From Planctomycetota bacterium (lineage in GTDB: Bacteria; Planctomycetota; JAJSAM01), in NCBI GenBank assembly GCA_024274785.1, contig JAJSAM010000027.1:40376-104375 (forward strand): a stretch of DNA of 64,000 bases, read 5' to 3'. Below, piece after piece: positions 60,930 through 64,000 of this stretch; positions within the stretch are counted from its first letter, which is position 1, and every line of letters begins with the position of its first letter. Below the pieces are notes generated by a model that saw nothing but the letters and a program-made list of their open reading frames with translations, made no database searches and was not told the origin of the DNA. The translations under genes and the position numbers were made by a program.

Positions 60930-61451
60930 ATGCCGCCGCCCCGCAAAGAGAAACTCACGACCCGGAGACTCCTCGCCTTCGGTCTCACGACCTGCTTCGC
61001 GGTGTGGGTGGGTGGGAGCGTCATGACCGATGTCGTCATGATTCCCATTGCCTTCAGGGTATTGCCGAGAGAGCAGGCGATCATCTTCGGTGCGGAGGCG
61101 TTCCGCCAGCTCAACATCATCGAGTCCATGCTGGGCGCGGCCACGGTCCTGATGACGTTTGCTTTTGGCCGCCCTGGCTTCGGCACCCGGCGCAGGAGCA
61201 TCGTCGCCCTGTGTTTGAACCTGGCGATGACGCTCTGCGCGCTGATCTTCCTGCTCTACCTGACGCCGTACATCACCGCGAGGGCGGAGGCCCTGGTCCA
61301 CGCCGGCGTGGACCTCGACGACCTGACCTTCATGCCCCCCGACCGCGTGAAGCTCCGGGACATCCACATCGTGTACGCCTTGCTGGACGGCCTGAAGATC
61401 TCGGCGGGCGTGGCGCTCCTGTGGCTCCTTTCGACGCGCCGGAGCCGTTAG
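60930..61451 (+). CDS. Four-helix membrane protein (DUF4149-like)
   Basis: A 173-residue protein with four hydrophobic stretches: TTCFAVWVGGSVMTDVVMIP, MLGAATVLMTFAFG, LNLAMTLCALIFLLYLTPYI and LLDGLKISAGVALLWLLS. The conserved-looking RLLAFGLTTCF and HIVYALLDGLK bracket the membrane part. The layout resembles DUF4149-type proteins, whose function is unknown. It is divergent from the FAD oxidase gene, with 132 bases between starts. Confidence 0.7.
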   Translation: MPPPRKEKLTTRRLLAFGLTTCFAVWVGGSVMTDVVMIPIAFRVLPREQAIIFGAEAFRQLNIIESMLGAATVLMTFAFGRPGFGTRRRSIVALCLNLAMTLCALIFLLYLTPYITARAEALVHAGVDLDDLTFMPPDRVKLRDIHIVYALLDGLKISAGVALLWLLSTRRSR

Positions 61452-61676
61452 GCCCCGTCTGGTAAGAACTGCTGCATTCGAGGGCCGCTGCATCCCGCTG
61501 CGCATTGTTCCCCGTCGGTTGAGCCCAGTGACGTTGCGCCCTCCCCACGCCTTGTCGGATCGGGCCAGGCGGCGCTCGGTCCTGCGAGCTTGTTCTTGCG
61601 TGCGCCGCGTTTCCACAACCTGGGAATCTACGGGAGATTGTGTTGCGTCGATGCGGGTGGCAGCCATGACAAGGTG

Positions 61677-61772
61677 TGTCGGAGGAGGCAGGCGTGGATG
61701 CTTTGCAAGAAGGCCCGACGATGCGATGCGCCGCAACCGCCCCGGAGATCGCGGGAAATGGTGAGAGATGCG
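61677..61772 (+). repeat. Dispersed intergenic repeat, shortened copy E
   Basis: GGAGGAGGCAGGCGTGGATGC, GACGATGCGATGCG and CGACC-like CAACCGCCCC followed by GAGATCGCG match copy A, with an internal deletion of about 35 bases. It lies in the 528-base stretch 61452-61979 between the membrane protein gene and the tRNA; no gene was seen there. Confidence 0.65.
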
Positions 61773-61979
61773 GGAGAGAGGCCGCCCTTTCACTGGTGCG
61801 TTCCCATCACCCCTCGGAGGGCGCCTTGTCGTCGGCGCCGCGCTGACCCGGACGGCGGCGTCCACGGATTCGGCGGCAGGCCGCAGCCGGAACCCCCACC
61901 CGCAGCGGACCTTGACCCCTCGGCCCCAAGCTGCCAATCTGTCCGGCGCAGCCAAGGCTGCACCAGCCCCAGGTACGGT

Positions 61980-62055
<76 letters not shown>

Positions 62056-62094
62056 ACCCAAGCCCGCCTGTTTTCCGGGGTTCCAACGTTCTGC

Positions 62095-62172
62095 CTACGA
62101 GTAATCTACGAGTGGCGACGGTACGGAATGGACGCCAGAATGGACGCCAATTGGACTCCAGGATGGACTCCA
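62095..62172. repeat. Phased direct repeats downstream of the tRNA
   Basis: CTACGAGT occurs at 62095 and 62106. Four units of the form WTGGACKCCA (ATGGACGCCA, ATGGACGCCA, TTGGACTCCA, ATGGACTCCA) start at 62128, 62140, 62151 and 62163. Spacing is 11-12 bases, about one DNA turn, as expected for proteins bound on one face. They may be arm-type sites of the integrase. Confidence 0.6.
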
Positions 62173-62234
62173 GATTCTGAAGGGGCGGGTGCATCCCGGT
62201 CGAGAGGTCTGGCACAATCTAGCCGAGGTGAAGA

Positions 62235-62843
62235 ATGCCAATGGTGCCAGGACCGCACGACAGAATCAGATCCCGCGAATGGGAGAGGCTCGAGTACCAC
62301 GACCCCGCAGAGGTTCTTCGACGTCTTCGCTCTTTCGAGCCGGAGGTGGCGGCCTCGGACCTGCCCGACGAGGCGAAGAGTCTCAGGACCCACGACCTAC
62401 GCCACTTCAAGGAGAAACGAGAGGCTGCGCTCTTTTGCCACGGACTGACCGTCACGGGGATGGGACCGACGGTCTACCACGCATCATACGAGTCCCAAGA
62501 TCTTGATTTCGTCACACGATGGGAGGTGGATGGCGTCCGCCGCTACACGCCGGTCCAGCTGAAAGAGGTTCCGCCCCAGGAGTTGAATGCTCGGGCCAGC
62601 ATCGAGGAGACCCTTCTGAATTTACAGAAGTACGTGGACTCCCGCGACCTGGTTGTTGCCCTCTTCCTGAACCGCAGACTGCAGCATCTCAATCTCGCCG
62701 ACATCGAGGTCCCGTCGCTGTCTATCGGTGGGCTCTGGTTCTTTGGCGCGGCGTCCGAGGACGGGGATGCGTGGTTCCTCTACGGCGATGTTCTCAAGGC
62801 TCCTCAGCTGCATCCGTTCAGCTACCCTGAAGGCGGTTTGTGA
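62235..62843 (+). CDS. Unknown protein of the integrated element
   Basis: A 202-residue protein; AGGTGA lies 3-5 bases before ATG 62235. The sequence is mixed alpha/beta with TVYHASYESQDLDFVTRW, VQLKEVPPQELNARASIEE and DLVVALFLNRRLQHLN. There is no signal peptide or membrane helix. The E-x-Q-D-x-D-x-V-x-x-W...VQLKE arrangement resembles a PD-(D/E)XK nuclease core, but this is only a suggestion. It lies between the attachment site and integrase, convergent with the latter, a place where cargo or defence genes are common. Confidence 0.6.
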   Translation: MPMVPGPHDRIRSREWERLEYHDPAEVLRRLRSFEPEVAASDLPDEAKSLRTHDLRHFKEKREAALFCHGLTVTGMGPTVYHASYESQDLDFVTRWEVDGVRRYTPVQLKEVPPQELNARASIEETLLNLQKYVDSRDLVVALFLNRRLQHLNLADIEVPSLSIGGLWFFGAASEDGDAWFLYGDVLKAPQLHPFSYPEGGL

Positions 62844-62900
62844 GCCATACCCGTTCCGTCTGAGGGGTGAGCAGAGGGTACGTGGAGGGAGTGGTGCCTG

Positions 62901-63944
62901 TTACAGGGAGGGCGCTGTGGAGGGGGCCGCTTCGCGGATGCGGGTTTCCAAGAGTGTCAGCGCCACCTCCGCCGCGTTCCCCGGCGCGTGCTGCGCATAC
63001 CGCATCGTGACCATCAGGCTGTTCGGCGAGTGCCCGAGCCATCGGCCGATGTCGGGCAGCGGCACTCCTGCCCGGACCAGATTGACCGCTGCCTGATGCC
63101 GAAGGTCGTGCGGGCGGAGGTCCGGGTAGCCGATCTTCGCGGCGGCGCATTTAAACGCCGCCCCGTCCTTCCCTCCCCACTTCGCCGAGATGTGCGCGAA
63201 GACCCGGTCCGGCCCGCTCATGGGGACCACCCGGCTATCCCGGATCTCCTTCAGGCGGTCACGGAGACGGTGGGGCAGGGGGATGGTGCGGGTCCTGGCG
63301 CTCTTGGACTTCCGAACCGTGAGCAGCCCCTGCCCGGTGGATACGTCCTGCCACTCAAGGTTGAGCAGATCTCCCATCCGGCACCCGGTGTCGAGGGCAG
63401 CCAGCATCAGATCCCGGAGCCGATCCGACAGCGCGGCGATCAGTGCGTTCTGCTCCTCCACCGAGAGGGCGGGGACGGGCCGCTCCTGCTCGGGGACCCA
63501 CTTGATCCCGAGCATCGGCGTCTCCTCGATGTGCCCGAAGTCCTTGGCCCGCTGGAACATGACCGACAGGATCGCCACGTAGCGGTTCCGTGTGGCCTTG
63601 GAGGCGCCGTCGGCAACCCGGTCGGCCAGGAACTCCTCCACATCTGCGCGTTCGATGTCGGCCAACACGAGCCCCTTGAACGCGGGGAGGGCGACGCTGT
63701 TCAGGCGGGAGCGTTCGTTCTTGAAGGTCGAGGTCTGGTGCTCTGCCTCGAGGTGCTTGAGGTGGATGGTGAGGAACTTGTCGAACGTGATGTCGCTCCG
63801 AGTCGGCGGCTCGTCCTCGAAGGGAAGGCCGGCCTTCACTCGCCGGGTGACCTCAGCCGCATACTGCTCTGCGGCCTGGATGATCGTCCTTCCCATGGTG
63901 ACTTCCTCGTGTAGCTTTCTGACCTGTGCATCCGTGATTCGCAA
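62901..63944 (-). CDS. Tyrosine recombinase/integrase
   Basis: A 347-residue phage-type integrase. An N-terminal SAM-like DNA-binding domain (FDKFLTIHLKHLEAEHQTST) is followed by the catalytic domain. The catalytic residues are DTGCRMGDLLNLEW (Arg), RKSKSARTRTIPL (Lys), LRPHDLRHQAA (H-x-x-R), WLGHSPNS (His) and TMRYAQHAPG (Tyr). TTG at 63944 is the start, with GGGAGGTGA 4 bases upstream. Reading toward tRNA-Ile2, it likely integrated the element at the tRNA 3' end. Confidence 0.93.
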   Translation of the reverse strand: MRITDAQVRKLHEEVTMGRTIIQAAEQYAAEVTRRVKAGLPFEDEPPTRSDITFDKFLTIHLKHLEAEHQTSTFKNERSRLNSVALPAFKGLVLADIERADVEEFLADRVADGASKATRNRYVAILSVMFQRAKDFGHIEETPMLGIKWVPEQERPVPALSVEEQNALIAALSDRLRDLMLAALDTGCRMGDLLNLEWQDVSTGQGLLTVRKSKSARTRTIPLPHRLRDRLKEIRDSRVVPMSGPDRVFAHISAKWGGKDGAAFKCAAAKIGYPDLRPHDLRHQAAVNLVRAGVPLPDIGRWLGHSPNSLMVTMRYAQHAPGNAAEVALTLLETRIREAAPSTAPSL

Positions 63945-64000
63945 ACCGTCACCTCCCAGGAGACGGTTCGGCAGCGAGGGAAGATCCCTACACCGCGCCA

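Noticed and set aside
59481-61451. 656-codon plus-strand open frame
   Set aside because: Only its last 173 codons (from 60930) form a real gene; the rest is antisense to the FAD oxidase.
62128-62448. Plus-strand frame across the phased repeats
   Set aside because: Its start lies in the repeats, it has no similarity, and it overlaps the better supported gene at 62235.

Overview
The window is high-GC bacterial chromosome, roughly two-thirds G+C by eye, with tightly packed genes, frequent ATGA/GTGA stop-start overlaps and occasional TTG or GTG starts. The lineage cannot be fixed from this sequence. The very many lipoproteins, a PEP-CTERM-type sorting tail, an XrtA-type polysaccharide deacetylase, a tungsten-type aldehyde oxidoreductase, ADP-forming acyl-CoA synthetase, rubrerythrin and superoxide reductase suggest an envelope-rich Gram-negative organism tolerant of low oxygen. 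It is probably from a poorly cultured phylum.

Region by region. (1) 1-13.4 kb is a lipid/polyketide-like envelope cluster resembling aryl-polyene clusters. It holds one intact ketosynthase (FabF-like), two ketosynthases without the active-site Cys, a hotdog dehydratase, an acyltransferase, an MMPL/RND exporter, two LolA/LolB-like proteins, and a flippase, methyltransferase, ATP-grasp enzyme and deacetylase. It has a rightward arm and a convergent leftward arm that overlap by 20 bp. (2) 13.5-15.5 kb has a frameshifted lipoprotein, the MtfA-type peptidase and a superoxide reductase. (3) 15.5-20.8 kb is an accessory island. A broken AAA/DUF4143 gene is followed by a divergent regulatory unit: an XRE repressor with an ImmA/IrrE protease on one side, and a helicase, a DUF932-like protein and possibly a small membrane protein on the other. 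Two ~38-bp operator copies lie over the two opposing promoters. This is the best candidate for an undescribed system. (4) 20.9-24.7 kb has typA, rubrerythrin and an RsbW/STAS partner-switching pair. (5) 24.8-26.15 kb is a gene graveyard (PIN toxin remnant, IS4-type transposase remnant, other debris). (6) 26.2-32.7 kb is a four-gene cyanophycin operon: isoaspartyl dipeptidase, cyanophycinase, cyanophycin synthetase and an orphan Mur ligase.

(7) 32.8-45.3 kb has pyruvate kinase, a sulfatase-fold lipoprotein, a histidine kinase/response regulator pair, two VWA lipoproteins, small lipoproteins, a DinG-type helicase and a HEAT-repeat protein. (8) 45.6-47.9 kb has an aldehyde:ferredoxin oxidoreductase with a MoaD-like protein, separated by copies of a dispersed ~135-bp repeat. 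(9) 48.1-50.1 kb has an IPT/TIG-type secreted protein and a small lipoprotein. (10) 50.2-54.9 kb is a four-gene operon: ADP-forming acyl-CoA synthetase, an amino-acid-dehydrogenase-like protein and a FetAB-type ABC transporter. (11) 55-61.5 kb has a decayed secreted-protein gene, a PEP-CTERM protein, a cysteine-rich small protein, a secreted protein, an esterase, an FAD-linked oxidase and a membrane protein. (12) 62-64 kb has tRNA-Ile2(CAU), phased direct repeats, an unknown gene and a tyrosine integrase. This looks like the left end of an element integrated at the tRNA 3' end and continuing beyond the window.

Functionally, cyanophycin turnover (Asp/Arg store), ADP-forming acyl-CoA synthetase and AOR would fit amino-acid storage and fermentation, but this link is inference. 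No CRISPR array, rRNA or riboswitch was seen.
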